Source of the DNA: Acidobacteriota bacterium
GTDB lineage: Bacteria > Acidobacteriota > Terriglobia > Bryobacterales > Bryobacteraceae
Length of the DNA stretch: 64,000 nucleotides
Assembly (NCBI GenBank): GCA_016185425.1
Contig: JACPNQ010000021.1
Span: 1-64,000 of the forward strand
Direction: 5' to 3'
Under the pieces are notes generated by a model that worked only from the letters and a program-made list of their open reading frames with translations, had not been told where the DNA came from and made no database searches. Position numbers and translations under genes: made by a program. This document shows positions 49,053-59,486 of the stretch, piece after piece (positions within the stretch are counted from its first letter, which is position 1; each line of letters begins with the position of its first letter).

Positions 49053-49280
49053 ATGATGTCGCGAATCCATCTCGCAGTGCTCTGTTATCTTGCGCTCGCG
49101 GCAATTGCGATGTGGTCGCTGCGCGGAGATTTTCGTCTGGCGGTGCTGATTTTCCTTGGTGGCCTCGCATTAAAAACCTGGATTGCGCATCGGAAACAAT
49201 TAGGTACTGCCCTAGGGAGAAACAGCAGTACTATGCAAAGCCAGCCTGTGGAAATTGACGCGGAAATCCCGGAGAAGTAA
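49053..49280 (+). CDS. Small two-helix membrane protein
   Basis: 75 residues: two hydrophobic helices (HLAVLCYLALAAIAMW and LAVLIFLGGLALKTWIA) separated by RGDFR, and a soluble tail ending DAEIPEK. It lies 24 nt after the TonB gene on the same strand and is probably its last co-transcribed member. No family recognised; size and helix pattern make it a plausible real gene. Confidence 0.55.
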   Translation: MMSRIHLAVLCYLALAAIAMWSLRGDFRLAVLIFLGGLALKTWIAHRKQLGTALGRNSSTMQSQPVEIDAEIPEK

Positions 49281-49978
49281 GGAGTTCGAGTTTGGGGGAA
49301 TATACCGTACCGGAACTGCGGTCCCGCTGCATTCGTGAAACGCTCCCCCAATCCGCGCCTCAATCCCCCCCAATGGGGTGACGAGCATAAGGTGAAATCC
49401 TGATGCCAGAACGGGTCCCTTACTTACTAACAATTCCCTAGATGAATGTTAGCATCAGCCGATAAGTCAAATGTTCAACAAGTGCTGACGCGGTCGGAAT
49501 CCCGTTTTGGAACAGGTCATGTTTCAAATTGGAATCCAAGGATTCGGATTGCGTTCGGGACTGGCACACTCCTCGGTAGTTCTACTTAGGAGCATGGTCT
49601 CGAACTGCCGCTTTCCGTCCTGTAACGCGCAGCGCGAAGTTATTCAAAAATAAGTGGTTAATGGAGAGGTCGATGCTTCCACTGGTGCGCGGAGAGAACG
49701 GACTGCGAAATTGGGCGACCGGTTGCACTACTAAGGGCAATCCGCTGGAAACGGCGGGGATCGCTGACCCGACTGGCGAGAGGAAACACTCTCAACACGA
49801 TCGGAAAGCCAACGGACGCACGAAACCACCGGCAATCGCATTAGAAGCCCGTGCCGAGCAGCACAGGGGCCTTCTAACGATGCACGCCGGGGAAGGGATA
49901 CGGCGCCGGGCTTCGATAACTCCGATCAATGCGGGTACAGCGGCAATCGTGGAACTACTAGCCATAGAGGAACCTGCC
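49281..49978 (+). promoter_or_regulatory. Long leader region of the sigma-factor gene
   Basis: Nearly 700 nt without a convincing gene. The frame from 49661 is open and joins the sigma gene, but its predicted peptide is not protein-like. It contains a long inverted repeat TTGGGGGA...TCCCCCAA in 49291-49352, a hairpin GAGAG-GAAACA-CTCTC near 49778-49793 and an imperfect hairpin with a GAAA loop around 49740-49762. These suggest a structured 5' UTR, identity unknown. A promoter was not fixed. Confidence 0.35.
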
Positions 49979-50824
49979 ATGCCCGCCACCGCAACAATGT
50001 TAGTCTCCGCCCCCGCCATCGAAACGGCGCCGGCCGATAGAATGAAGCGCGTCCGCGCGTCGAAGACCTCCGAGCGGGTGAACGCTTCCCGGACCGCTGC
50101 CGCCCGCCAGGCGCAGCGCGACAAGATCGTCCTCGAAAACCTTGCGCTCGTGAAGGCGATCGCGGTCCGGGTTCATGAAAACCTGCCTGTACACGTTGAC
50201 CTGGACGATCTCGTCCATGCGGGTATCCTTGGCCTTTTTGATGCCGCCACTAAGTACGATCCGGACAAGATGGTGAGCTTTTCGAGCTATGCCAAGCATC
50301 GGATTAAGGGCGCCATCCTCGACAGCCTCCGCCAGCTCGACTGGGCGAGCCGCGATCTGCGCCGCCGCCACAAACAGTTGGAAGCGGCTACACGCGAATT
50401 GGCGGGAGAGTTGCACCGCGCGCCGTCGGAAGCGGAATTGGCGAACAAGATGGGCGTCGATGTGGAGCGCTGGCGGCAGATGATGGTCGACCTTCGCAAC
50501 GTCGGACTTGTCAGCGCGTCTCAGCGGCCGGCCGATCAGGAAGACCTCCCCGCGCCGGACTTCCCCGCCGCCCCGGAATTCCAGCCCGACAGCATGTGTT
50601 CGCAGCAACAGTTGCGTTCGGCGCTTGCCGGCGCGATGAAATCGCTCCCGGAGCGCTACCAGAAAGTGGTTGCCCTGTACTACACCAACGAGCTGACGAT
50701 GAAGGAAATTGGCGGCATGCTGGGCATCAACGAGAGCCGCGTGTCTCAGATCCATAAGACCGCCCTCGAAAAGATGGCCGTCGTTCTTCAGGAAGCCGGA
50801 ATTCGCTCGAGCGCGGCGTTCTAG
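49979..50824 (+). CDS. FliA/WhiG-type RNA polymerase sigma factor
   Basis: 281 residues. After an unrelated ~50-residue Ala/Thr/Arg-rich start come sigma region 2 (LALVKAIAVRVHENL, VDLDDLVHAGILGLFDAATKYDP, FSSYAKHRIKGAILDSLRQLDWASR), region 3 (ELAGELHRAPSEAELANKM) and region 4 with a helix-turn-helix (LTMKEIGGMLGINESRVSQIHKTAL). This order and the D-x-A-x-KYDP motif are those of the sigma-28/FliA-WhiG group. The ATG at 49979 has an AGAGGA site; the reading can extend to 49661 but the added part does not resemble protein. No flagellar gene or FlgM is nearby. Confidence 0.88.
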   Translation: MPATATMLVSAPAIETAPADRMKRVRASKTSERVNASRTAAARQAQRDKIVLENLALVKAIAVRVHENLPVHVDLDDLVHAGILGLFDAATKYDPDKMVSFSSYAKHRIKGAILDSLRQLDWASRDLRRRHKQLEAATRELAGELHRAPSEAELANKMGVDVERWRQMMVDLRNVGLVSASQRPADQEDLPAPDFPAAPEFQPDSMCSQQQLRSALAGAMKSLPERYQKVVALYYTNELTMKEIGGMLGINESRVSQIHKTALEKMAVVLQEAGIRSSAAF

Positions 50825-50833
50825 GGCCCTTCG

Positions 50834-52570
50834 CTAGCGGACATCAAACCGGTAAGGCATCAGGCGCAAGATAGCGCCCTCGCGGAAGAGCTCCATTGGC
50901 AACCCTCCGGTCCATTCGCGAATCTCCCGTTGGACCATGCTGTCCAGCGAGACGCTCCCAGGCGATGATTTCGCCAGCAGTTGTTCGATGAGACTCAGCT
51001 TCGGCGGATAGACCACCAAGCGGATCTTATCGGTCTTCGCCAGCTTTGCCCTCTCTTTGACGAGCTCGATTGCCCTATCCAAGCCGCCCATCGAGTCGAG
51101 CAGCGCCCGGTCCTTGGCGTCCTTGCCAAGCCACACCCGGCCCTGCGCAACCTCGTGAATCTCTTCGAACTTCTTCTTGCGGCTCTCCGCCACGATTCCG
51201 ACGAAGGTCTTATACACCGAGTCCACGCCATCGCGCAGTTTCTTTCGGCCCTTTTCGTCTAAGGTGTAATACTCCGAGTCGAGCGTCGCATTGTGACCGC
51301 GTTGCACGACATCTTTCGTCAGGCCCAACTTGTCATAGAGGCCCTTCAGATTCACTTTGCCGTAAATAACGCCGATCGATCCCGTAATGGTGTTCGGATA
51401 TGCCACAACCGGGTCGCCCGTCATCGAGATATAGTAGCCGCCGGACGCCGCGACATCAGACATCGAGATCACCATCGGCTTCTGCTTGCTCAGCAGCTTG
51501 GCTTCCCGGAGGATCTCATCGGACGCGACGGCGTCTCCTCCCGGCGAATCGACACGCAAAATCACGCCCTTGATGCCCTTGTCTTCGGAAACCTGGCGGA
51601 ACAGCTTCGTCATCTGGGCGACGTTCATCTGGTTCTCGTCCTCCAGCGGACTCGAGTTGGACGAGCCGCGCACGATGGCGCCGTCTCCGATGATCATCGC
51701 AATCCGGTTGCGGCCTTCAAACCCGTCAACCGTTGACTTAACGTACTCGCCGAGCCCGACCTTCTTTAGCTCGCCGCCGCCGGTTTTCTGTTTCACCTCA
51801 TCGAAGAACTGATCTTCGAAACTGAGGGCGTCGATGAGCCCAGCCGAGACGGCCTGGTCCGCCAGAAACGGGCCGTCGTCGAGCATCTTGCGAATCTCGG
51901 CCCCGGACTTCTTCCGCGCCTGCCCAATAGTGTCTGACAGATGGTTATAGAGACCGTCGAGCAACAAGTCCAGCGCCTCTCGGCTCTCCGGCGTCATGTT
52001 CGTGCGGGTAAACGAATCGAGTGCGTCCTTGTACTTGCCCGCGTGCTCGGCCTCCATCTTTACGCCGAGTTTGTCGAACGCACCCTTGAAGTAGGTGATC
52101 TCGGCCCGAAGCCCCTTCATGTCCAAATAGTCTTCCGGGACCATGTGGATGCGGTCGGCTGCTGTCGCCAGATAGTATTCGGGGGTCCGTGGAGCGCGCA
52201 GGAAGACGAAGAGGGGCTTGCCCGACGCCTTATACTCGACCAGCGATCCGCGGATTTCCTGGAGCTTCGCCCATCCGACCGAAAGGCCGCGCGGCATTAG
52301 AACCACCGCTTTGATCTTTGGATCGATCGCGGCCTTCTTTAACGTCTTCCAAATGTCGGTAACTGTCGGTGGAGCGGCACCGCCGAGGAAAGCCGGCATG
52401 TCCGGACCGGCCTTTTCCGAGATGGCCCCCTCCAGCCGCAGCACCAGCGTCGAATCCTTCTCGACAGACCTCTCCTGGCTTCCGAGCTTCGCGATAACTA
52501 ACAAGGCCACGACGCCAAACAGCCCCGCCATCAGCACGCCCGCAAGCACACCGAGTAGGAATTTTTTCAT
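50834..52570 (-). CDS. sppA: Signal peptide peptidase SppA, long (67K) type
   Basis: A 578-residue membrane-anchored serine protease with one N-terminal transmembrane helix (~4-28). The fold is a tandem of two crotonase-like halves. The catalytic pair is Ser376 in DVAASGGYYIS and Lys181 in AGKYKDALDSF. It digests signal peptides left after secretion. The first half keeps PRGLSVGWAKLQEIR and RAPRTPEYYLA. It converges with the sigma factor, 9 nt apart. A ribosome binding site GGAGC is seen upstream of the ATG at 52570. Confidence 0.95.
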   Translation of the reverse strand: MKKFLLGVLAGVLMAGLFGVVALLVIAKLGSQERSVEKDSTLVLRLEGAISEKAGPDMPAFLGGAAPPTVTDIWKTLKKAAIDPKIKAVVLMPRGLSVGWAKLQEIRGSLVEYKASGKPLFVFLRAPRTPEYYLATAADRIHMVPEDYLDMKGLRAEITYFKGAFDKLGVKMEAEHAGKYKDALDSFTRTNMTPESREALDLLLDGLYNHLSDTIGQARKKSGAEIRKMLDDGPFLADQAVSAGLIDALSFEDQFFDEVKQKTGGGELKKVGLGEYVKSTVDGFEGRNRIAMIIGDGAIVRGSSNSSPLEDENQMNVAQMTKLFRQVSEDKGIKGVILRVDSPGGDAVASDEILREAKLLSKQKPMVISMSDVAASGGYYISMTGDPVVAYPNTITGSIGVIYGKVNLKGLYDKLGLTKDVVQRGHNATLDSEYYTLDEKGRKKLRDGVDSVYKTFVGIVAESRKKKFEEIHEVAQGRVWLGKDAKDRALLDSMGGLDRAIELVKERAKLAKTDKIRLVVYPPKLSLIEQLLAKSSPGSVSLDSMVQREIREWTGGLPMELFREGAILRLMPYRFDVR

Positions 52571-52594
52571 GGGTAGGTGCTCCCGGCGGAGTGG

Positions 52595-53470
52595 TTATTC
52601 GCCGTTTAGAATCATATCGACGCGGCTGGCCACGTCTCGCAGGTACTTCTCATCGCCGCCGCGCAATTCGACGGTTGCGTAGCCCTTATAGCCGATCTCT
52701 GTGAACGCCTTGTGAATCTCTTTCCAGTCGATGTCGCCGTCTCGCAGGTTGACGAATTCGGGCACGTTGGCGCGGACAAGAGCATTGCGGCGGTTTTGGA
52801 AGTCTTTCAAATGGACCTTTACGATGCGCGGGCCGAGCGTGCGGATCCAATCGGCCGGGAACCCGTAGAGCTGAATATTGCCGACGTCGAAGTAGGCCTT
52901 CAGATACGGGCTCTTAAACGAGTCGACATAGTGGACAAACTCAAGCGGGGAGAGCAGGAACTTATTCCACACGTTTTCGACGGCGATGATGATCTTTGCC
53001 TTCTCGGCAAGGGGGATGAGTTTCTTGATCTGCTCCTGGCTGCGCTTATAGGCGTCCGCGTAACTGGTCTGCGCATTCACGACGCCGGGAACTAACAGCA
53101 CGGTCGTGCCGCCCCAAGCCGCGGCATTCCGAATGCTCGTCTCCATTCCCTTCATGCTCCGCTCAACGGCGGCCGGATCGGAGGAGGACAACGGAAACTG
53201 CCAATGCGCCATGTTCATCACGGAGTGGATAGGCACTCCGGTCGATTCCGACGCTTTGCGCATCTCCGCTTCGATTGCCGTGTCCTCAGTCGTCTGCCCT
53301 TCGACCGCTTCAAATCCGACGTCCTTGGCGAGTTGGAACCGTTCCTTCCACGTCAGCTTGTCCGGCAGCATTGAAGTAAGAACGGCCTTCTTGATGGGCA
53401 AGCGGTTGGCTGCCGCGGCCGAGGCGGCGAATGCGGCGGCTGTAGTGGTGAGTACGGACCTTCTGGTCAT
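52595..53470 (-). CDS. Exported sugar phosphate isomerase/epimerase-like TIM barrel
   Basis: 291 residues, with a Tat-like leader (MTRRSVLTTTAAAFAASAAA) and an AP endonuclease 2/xylose-isomerase-like barrel: FEAVEGQTTED, IIIAVENVWNKFLLS, YFDVGNIQLYGFPADWI and a C-terminal YATVELRGGDE with metal-binding acids. Family members isomerise or epimerise sugars or hydroxypyruvate. The export leader and single copy suggest a periplasmic sugar-processing role. It stops 25 nt before sppA on the same strand. Confidence 0.85.
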   Translation of the reverse strand: MTRRSVLTTTAAAFAASAAAANRLPIKKAVLTSMLPDKLTWKERFQLAKDVGFEAVEGQTTEDTAIEAEMRKASESTGVPIHSVMNMAHWQFPLSSSDPAAVERSMKGMETSIRNAAAWGGTTVLLVPGVVNAQTSYADAYKRSQEQIKKLIPLAEKAKIIIAVENVWNKFLLSPLEFVHYVDSFKSPYLKAYFDVGNIQLYGFPADWIRTLGPRIVKVHLKDFQNRRNALVRANVPEFVNLRDGDIDWKEIHKAFTEIGYKGYATVELRGGDEKYLRDVASRVDMILNGE

Positions 53471-53525
53471 GGTGTTCAGATTCCCTGGTTCGATGATAGC
53501 TCACCGCCGCGATGCGAGCAGGCGC

Positions 53526-53572
53526 AAAAAAAGGCCGGATTTCCGGCAGTTAAACACTGCGAAGATCCGGCC
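53526..53572 (-). terminator. Rho-independent terminator of the two-component operon
   Basis: Stem GGCCGGAT (53533-53540) and ATCCGGCC (53565-53572) with an internal loop, followed on the minus strand by seven Ts (A-run 53526-53532). It lies 90 nt past the response regulator stop. Confidence 0.85.
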
Positions 53573-53662
53573 AGGAGTGCGCGTTTGGGCGTCAGAAACT
53601 GTAGGTGGCTGCGCGGCGAACGGAGGAACCGCGGGAGCCCGCGGACGTTGAAGTCCGGTGCC

Positions 53663-54328
53663 TTAAGCCAGGTTGGGAATCTTGATAATCTTTTTCTGAA
53701 TGGCGTACTGCACAAGCTGCGCTTTGTTGTGAATGTCGAGCTTGCGCATCAGGTTGAACTTGTGGGCTTCGACCGTCTTGACGCTTAGATTCAGGTCGCA
53801 GGCGATCTCTTTTACCGACTGGCCCTCCGCCAGCATCTTCAATACTTCGCGCTCACGCGTGGTAAGCGTGGCGAAGCGCGGTAGCCGGTTGGCGGACTTG
53901 ATGCGCGACCGGAAGTCGTCGACCAGTTGCGACAACATTCTGGGACTCAGGTAGCTGCCTCCGCGAATGACGTCGCGAACGGCCGCAATCAGTTGCTGCG
54001 CCGGGCTATCCTTCAGCACATAGCCGGCGGCGCCGACCTCCATGCCTTCCACCAGATAGTCTTCGTCGTCGTACATGGTCAGGAAGAGAACTTTGGTTTC
54101 GGGCCGGTTCTTTTTGATCTGACGCGTGGCCTCGAAGCTGCTCAGCCCCGGCATGCCGATATCCATGAGAACGACGTCGGGTTTTAGTTCGTTGGCGCGG
54201 TCAACCGAGTCACCCCCGTTGGAGGCCTCGCCCACTACATCCATGTCCGCTTCCGCGGCGATCAGTGTGCGAATCCCCTGCCGAAAGAGTGTGTGGTCGT
54301 CTGCCAGTAGGATGCGAATTTTTGCCAT
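53663..54328 (-). CDS. NarL/LuxR-type response regulator
   Basis: 221 residues. Receiver domain with DD at 10-11, phosphoacceptor D56 in VLMDIGMPG, and the late lysine in VLKDSPAQQ. LuxR-type helix-turn-helix at ~150-210 (LTTREREVLKMLAEGQSVKEIA, VKTVEAHKFNLMRKL). It would bind DNA when phosphorylated by the kinase encoded upstream. Gap of 91 nt to the kinase stop. Ends with the strong terminator at 53526. Confidence 0.95.
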   Translation of the reverse strand: MAKIRILLADDHTLFRQGIRTLIAAEADMDVVGEASNGGDSVDRANELKPDVVLMDIGMPGLSSFEATRQIKKNRPETKVLFLTMYDDEDYLVEGMEVGAAGYVLKDSPAQQLIAAVRDVIRGGSYLSPRMLSQLVDDFRSRIKSANRLPRFATLTTREREVLKMLAEGQSVKEIACDLNLSVKTVEAHKFNLMRKLDIHNKAQLVQYAIQKKIIKIPNLA

Positions 54329-54419
54329 GTGTTTGTCCGTTTTTCCGTTGCTTGATTTCGGTTGCTTCTGCCGTATTTGTGCGCTGTCCGGTCTCTTCCG
54401 TGCAATTGCCTATACTCAG

Positions 54420-56195
54420 CTAGCGAACACGGAAATTCCGTGTTGCCGTTCCGTGCCCGCCGCCAGCGGCGCCGCGCGAATCAGCCTCTCTGGGTAATGG
54501 CAAAGCGATCACGATCTTGGTTCCCCTGCCTCTAGTGCTCTTGCGGTTCGGCGTACTGCTGCCACCCGTTTCCGCGGAGGCATCCTGCAACCGCTTCGTC
54601 GACACACCCGGGTTACTCTCGACCTGAAAGTTCCCTCCAAGAAGGGCCACCCTTTCCCGCATCCCGGATAATCCGAAAGAATCGCGGCGGGCGAGCGCCT
54701 CCTCCACATTGAAGCCGACTCCGTTGTCGTCAACGTTTAGCTTCAAATATCCATCGGCCGTTATGACCGAAAGGTTTACGGCCGTGGCATTTGAATGTTT
54801 CGCGATGTTGTTGAAACACTCCTGCACCAGCCGGTAAACGATCATTTCCGTCTTCTTCGGCACCGGGCCAAGGCGTGTCAACGCCAGCCGCACGCGCGCC
54901 GGACTCACTTGGCGGAATCGATTGACGAGCTGCCGCAGCGCCGCCCCTAATCCGAGCTGTTCCAGCACGGCGGGACTCAAGGCGGCGATCAGCCGCCGAA
55001 TCTCTAAAATCGTGTGCTCCGTGGTATTGCGCACCTCGCGCAACTGCTGCCGTTGGAGCGCCATCGTCTCCGGAAGCGCCGTCTCCAGCATCTCCATCTG
55101 CAGCCGGATGCACAGCATCGACTGGCCGGCTTCGTCGTGCAATTCGCGGCTGATTCGCCGGCGCTCCGCCTCTTCGACGTGCAGCATATGCTCGGCAAGC
55201 TGCCGGACCTGTTCTTCCCGCGCGGCGAGACCTTCCACGAGCCGGGCCTTCTCAATCGCCATCCAGCAGCGCTCCGCGGCCGCCGCCAGCAGCTCCCGCT
55301 CGCGCGGCAGCCACTCAAAATCCTTATCGAACGAAAACTGCAGCACGCCCCACGTTTCCGCACCACTTTTGAGCGGTATCGACCACAAAGTGACGCCGCC
55401 GCCGCTCCAAACCGCGTCCGGCGCGGCACCCCCGGTATCTTTTCCCGTGATGCAGCGCGGCTCGGCGAGCTCTTTGCGCAGCGCGGGCGAGTTGGCGATG
55501 CGCCAAAAGGCTCCGCGAGACTTCTTGCCGGCTGATTTTAAACGGCTTACTGACGCGCCGAGCGTCCAGACCGTCGCCTCTTCGTCGAGCAGGTACAGGC
55601 GCGCTCGCGTCGCGTTGGAGAAGTCGGAGAGCGTGATCAGGAAACGCTCCAGCAGGTCGTCGAGCGAACGCGACTCCAGCTCCACGCGAAACAGGTCGTA
55701 GAAAGTCTTCGTTTCGGCCTCGCGAACCTGATAAAACGCATTATTTAGCGTCAAAATGACGCAAAAAAGTAGCTGTTCGCGCACCCAACGGAGGTTTTCC
55801 CGTTGTTGCGGAACCAAGTCCTCGAGCACACCGGCGAGCAGCCGGTCGTACTGTTCCAGCGCATCGACAATCGCGCTTGGCGGCAGGTGCATCTTCGCGA
55901 GACGCCGGCCGTTGTACTCCACTTGTTCAAAGAAATCGCTGATCGGGCGCCCTTCGCCCAGTTCCCGGAGCGCCGCGCCGGGCGTGATGGCGCGCAATGC
56001 GGCCGCCTGGCGATCATCGAGCCTCGGAAGCTGTTCTTTCCCCGAATGCAGTGCCTCCACGAACCGCTTTTCCAGTTGGGAAGCGCGGGGGCGCAGGCGT
56101 TTTGCGAGTTCGTCCAGCTTTTCGCGGAGTTGATCGCTCAATACGTCGGCCGCTGCCGCGAGAACTGTGGGTTGGGTCGTTCTTGCCACTCCCAC
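54420..56195 (-). CDS. Cytoplasmic NarL-type sensor histidine kinase with GAF-like domain
   Basis: 591 residues without clear transmembrane helices. An N-terminal helical domain (~20-140, with HLPPSAIVDALEQYDRLLAGVL) resembles an RsbRD/Nt sensor. A GAF-like domain (~190-320) carries RARLYLLDEEATVWTL. HisKA_3 phosphoacceptor in RISRELHDEAGQSML and HATPase_c with VQECFNNIAKHSNAT and VDDNGVGFNVEEAL follow. The C-terminal ~50 residues are a Gly/Arg/Ser-rich tail with no family match. GTG start. Pairs with the response regulator downstream. Confidence 0.9.
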   Translation of the reverse strand: MGVARTTQPTVLAAAADVLSDQLREKLDELAKRLRPRASQLEKRFVEALHSGKEQLPRLDDRQAAALRAITPGAALRELGEGRPISDFFEQVEYNGRRLAKMHLPPSAIVDALEQYDRLLAGVLEDLVPQQRENLRWVREQLLFCVILTLNNAFYQVREAETKTFYDLFRVELESRSLDDLLERFLITLSDFSNATRARLYLLDEEATVWTLGASVSRLKSAGKKSRGAFWRIANSPALRKELAEPRCITGKDTGGAAPDAVWSGGGVTLWSIPLKSGAETWGVLQFSFDKDFEWLPRERELLAAAAERCWMAIEKARLVEGLAAREEQVRQLAEHMLHVEEAERRRISRELHDEAGQSMLCIRLQMEMLETALPETMALQRQQLREVRNTTEHTILEIRRLIAALSPAVLEQLGLGAALRQLVNRFRQVSPARVRLALTRLGPVPKKTEMIVYRLVQECFNNIAKHSNATAVNLSVITADGYLKLNVDDNGVGFNVEEALARRDSFGLSGMRERVALLGGNFQVESNPGVSTKRLQDASAETGGSSTPNRKSTRGRGTKIVIALPLPREADSRGAAGGGHGTATRNFRVR

Positions 56196-56246
56196 TACAC
56201 TTCGGTTGTAGGGTGGACTTTCTTTAGATTCGGGAAAAAAAAGGCC

Positions 56247-58059
<1,813 letters not shown>

Positions 58060-58061
<2 letters not shown>

Positions 58062-58100
58062 GGGATAATGCAGAGACGCCCTGATCCCCTATTATCCCAT
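58060..58100. repeat. Perfect 10-bp inverted repeat over the lepA start
   Basis: ATGGGATAAT (58060-58069) and ATTATCCCAT (58091-58100), 21 nt between. On the minus transcript the right arm contains the lepA ATG, so the stem would block initiation. The same repeat contains TATTAT- and GATAAT-like -10 boxes in both directions, so it could equally be a divergent promoter/operator shared with ribH. Confidence 0.5.
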
Positions 58101-58136
58101 AGGCATTCGCCGGGGCCCCCAAAATAGGAAAAAGCT

Positions 58137-58613
58137 ATGCCGCACACAGAAATTGAAGGCGCCCTGGAGGGCAAGGGACTACGGGTGGCGGTTGCCGTAG
58201 CTCGGTTTAACAGCTTCATCACGGACCGATTATTGGGCGGCGCGCTAGATGGATTGCGTCGCAGCGGGGTCGCTGAGACGGATGTAACGGTTGTACGAGT
58301 GCCAGGTTCCTGGGAGTTACCGGTGACGGTAAAGGCGCTGGCGGAATCCGGGAAATACGATGGAATTATCTGCCTGGGTGCGGTAATCCGGGGCGAAACA
58401 CCGCATTTCGACTACGTTGCGGGAGAGGCTGCCAAGGGGATTGGGCAGGCCATGATGGCAACCGGGGTGCCGGTGGCGTTCGGGGTGCTGACGACGAATA
58501 CGCTGGAGCAGGCGATCGACAGAGCGGGAGCGAAGAGCGGAAACAAGGGCTTTGACGCCGCGGCGACGGTGATCGAGATGACCAGCGTGCTGCGGCAGAT
58601 TCGCGGAACGTAG
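58137..58613 (+). CDS. ribH: 6,7-dimethyl-8-ribityllumazine synthase
   Basis: 158 residues. Penultimate step of riboflavin synthesis. [31 protein letters not shown], the catalytic histidine in [21 protein letters not shown] (in part), and [17 protein letters not shown] are all present. AGGAAA ribosome binding site. Diverges from lepA. It sits 3 nt before nusB, the usual ribH-nusB pair. Confidence 0.96.
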   Translation: MPHTEIEGALEGKGLRVAVAVARFNSFITDRLLGGALDGLRRSGVAETDVTVVRVPGSWELPVTVKALAESGKYDGIICLGAVIRGETPHFDYVAGEAAKGIGQAMMATGVPVAFGVLTTNTLEQAIDRAGAKSGNKGFDAAATVIEMTSVLRQIRGT

Positions 58614-58616
58614 CGA

Positions 58617-59051
58617 ATGCCATCCCGCCACCTCAGCCGCCGGCGCGCGTTGCAGCTTCTTTACGAATGCGATTTGCGCAAAATCGCACCAGACGACGCC
58701 CTTAAGGATTATTTTCAGACGTTGTATACGGAAGAGAACGAGCAACAGCCTTCCCAGGACGAGTTCATGGAGCAGTTGCTTTACGGGGTAATCCGAGATA
58801 AAGAGTTGCTGGACGCACTCATCACGCGGCGGTCGGAGAACTGGAAACTGGAACGGATGCCGATGGTGGACCGGAACGTTTTGCGTCTGGCGGCCTGGGA
58901 GATGTTGCGGACGCCGACGCCGGCGGCGGTAGTGATCGATCAGGCGATCGAGTTGGCGCGGAAATTTTCGGGGGATGAGTCGGCACGCTTTGTCAACGGG
59001 GTGCTAGACGCGTTGCGGAAGGGCGAGGAGAGCGCGAAGGGGGCGGGGTAA
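58617..59051 (+). CDS. nusB: Transcription antitermination factor NusB
   Basis: 144 residues, all-helical. The Arg-rich N-terminus SRHLSRRRALQLLYECDLR, and C-terminal DRNVLRLAAWEMLR followed by AVVIDQAIELARKFSGDESARFVNGVLDAL are standard NusB signatures. It binds boxA RNA with NusE in rRNA antitermination. Coupled to ribH. It ends 5 nt from an ADOP pseudogene on the other strand. Confidence 0.96.
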   Translation: MPSRHLSRRRALQLLYECDLRKIAPDDALKDYFQTLYTEENEQQPSQDEFMEQLLYGVIRDKELLDALITRRSENWKLERMPMVDRNVLRLAAWEMLRTPTPAAVVIDQAIELARKFSGDESARFVNGVLDALRKGEESAKGAG

Positions 59052-59055
59052 CTCA

Positions 59056-59465
59056 CTATGCCCGGAAGGCGCCGGCAGGATTGACTTTGGCGGCCCCGCG
59101 GGCCCGGGGATGAACCGGTCCTTTGAGTTAGCCCCGACCAGGACTACTAACAAGACTCGATTGGCGCGTAGGCGAGCGCGAGACCTCCAACGGCACCAAC
59201 TCCAATCAGTGGCCGGCGGGCTACCGCATAGGCCACCAATCCGAAGAGGCCTGTCATCGACCGGACTACGGACAACAGGCCAAAACTGCCGAGGGCAGCG
59301 GCACTGAGGCGCGCCGGGAACAGCGCGGTCCGTATTCGCACCTCCAACGCTCCGATGGCAAAGAGGGGGAGCCCGGGATCGATAGCGTGGATCGATTCGC
59401 AAATTGCGCCGGCCGCGGCGCCTTCGGCTACTAATGCGATTGTAAATTCGTTCCGCCGACGTCGG
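59056..59465 (-). pseudogene. ADOP-type ABC transporter permease remnant
   Basis: A decayed C-terminus of the acidobacterial duplicated orphan permease (ADOP) family. Recognisable pieces in order: AIDPGLPLFAIGALE and AALGSFGLLSVVRSMTGLFGLVAYAVARR (in parts), a deletion that removes most of the last transmembrane block, a stop after PIESC, then RFIPGP, and after a frameshift GAAKVNPAGAFRA plus stop, the typical ADOP end. The 5' end is missing. At least one frameshift, one internal stop and one deletion are needed to explain it. Confidence 0.65.
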
Positions 59466-59486
59466 CGTGTACACTGAAATTGGACT

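Noticed and set aside
49366..49420. GGTGAAATCCTGATGCC and later GGGCAATCC...GAAA... look like pieces of cobalamin or c-di-GMP riboswitches
   Set aside because: The rest of each consensus (B12 box; CGCAAAGCC and the tetraloop receptor) is missing, so neither riboswitch can be called.
49661..49978. N-terminal extension of the sigma factor by 106 residues
   Set aside because: The translated part has no domain pattern, and an AGAGGA site before the ATG at 49979 gives a better start.
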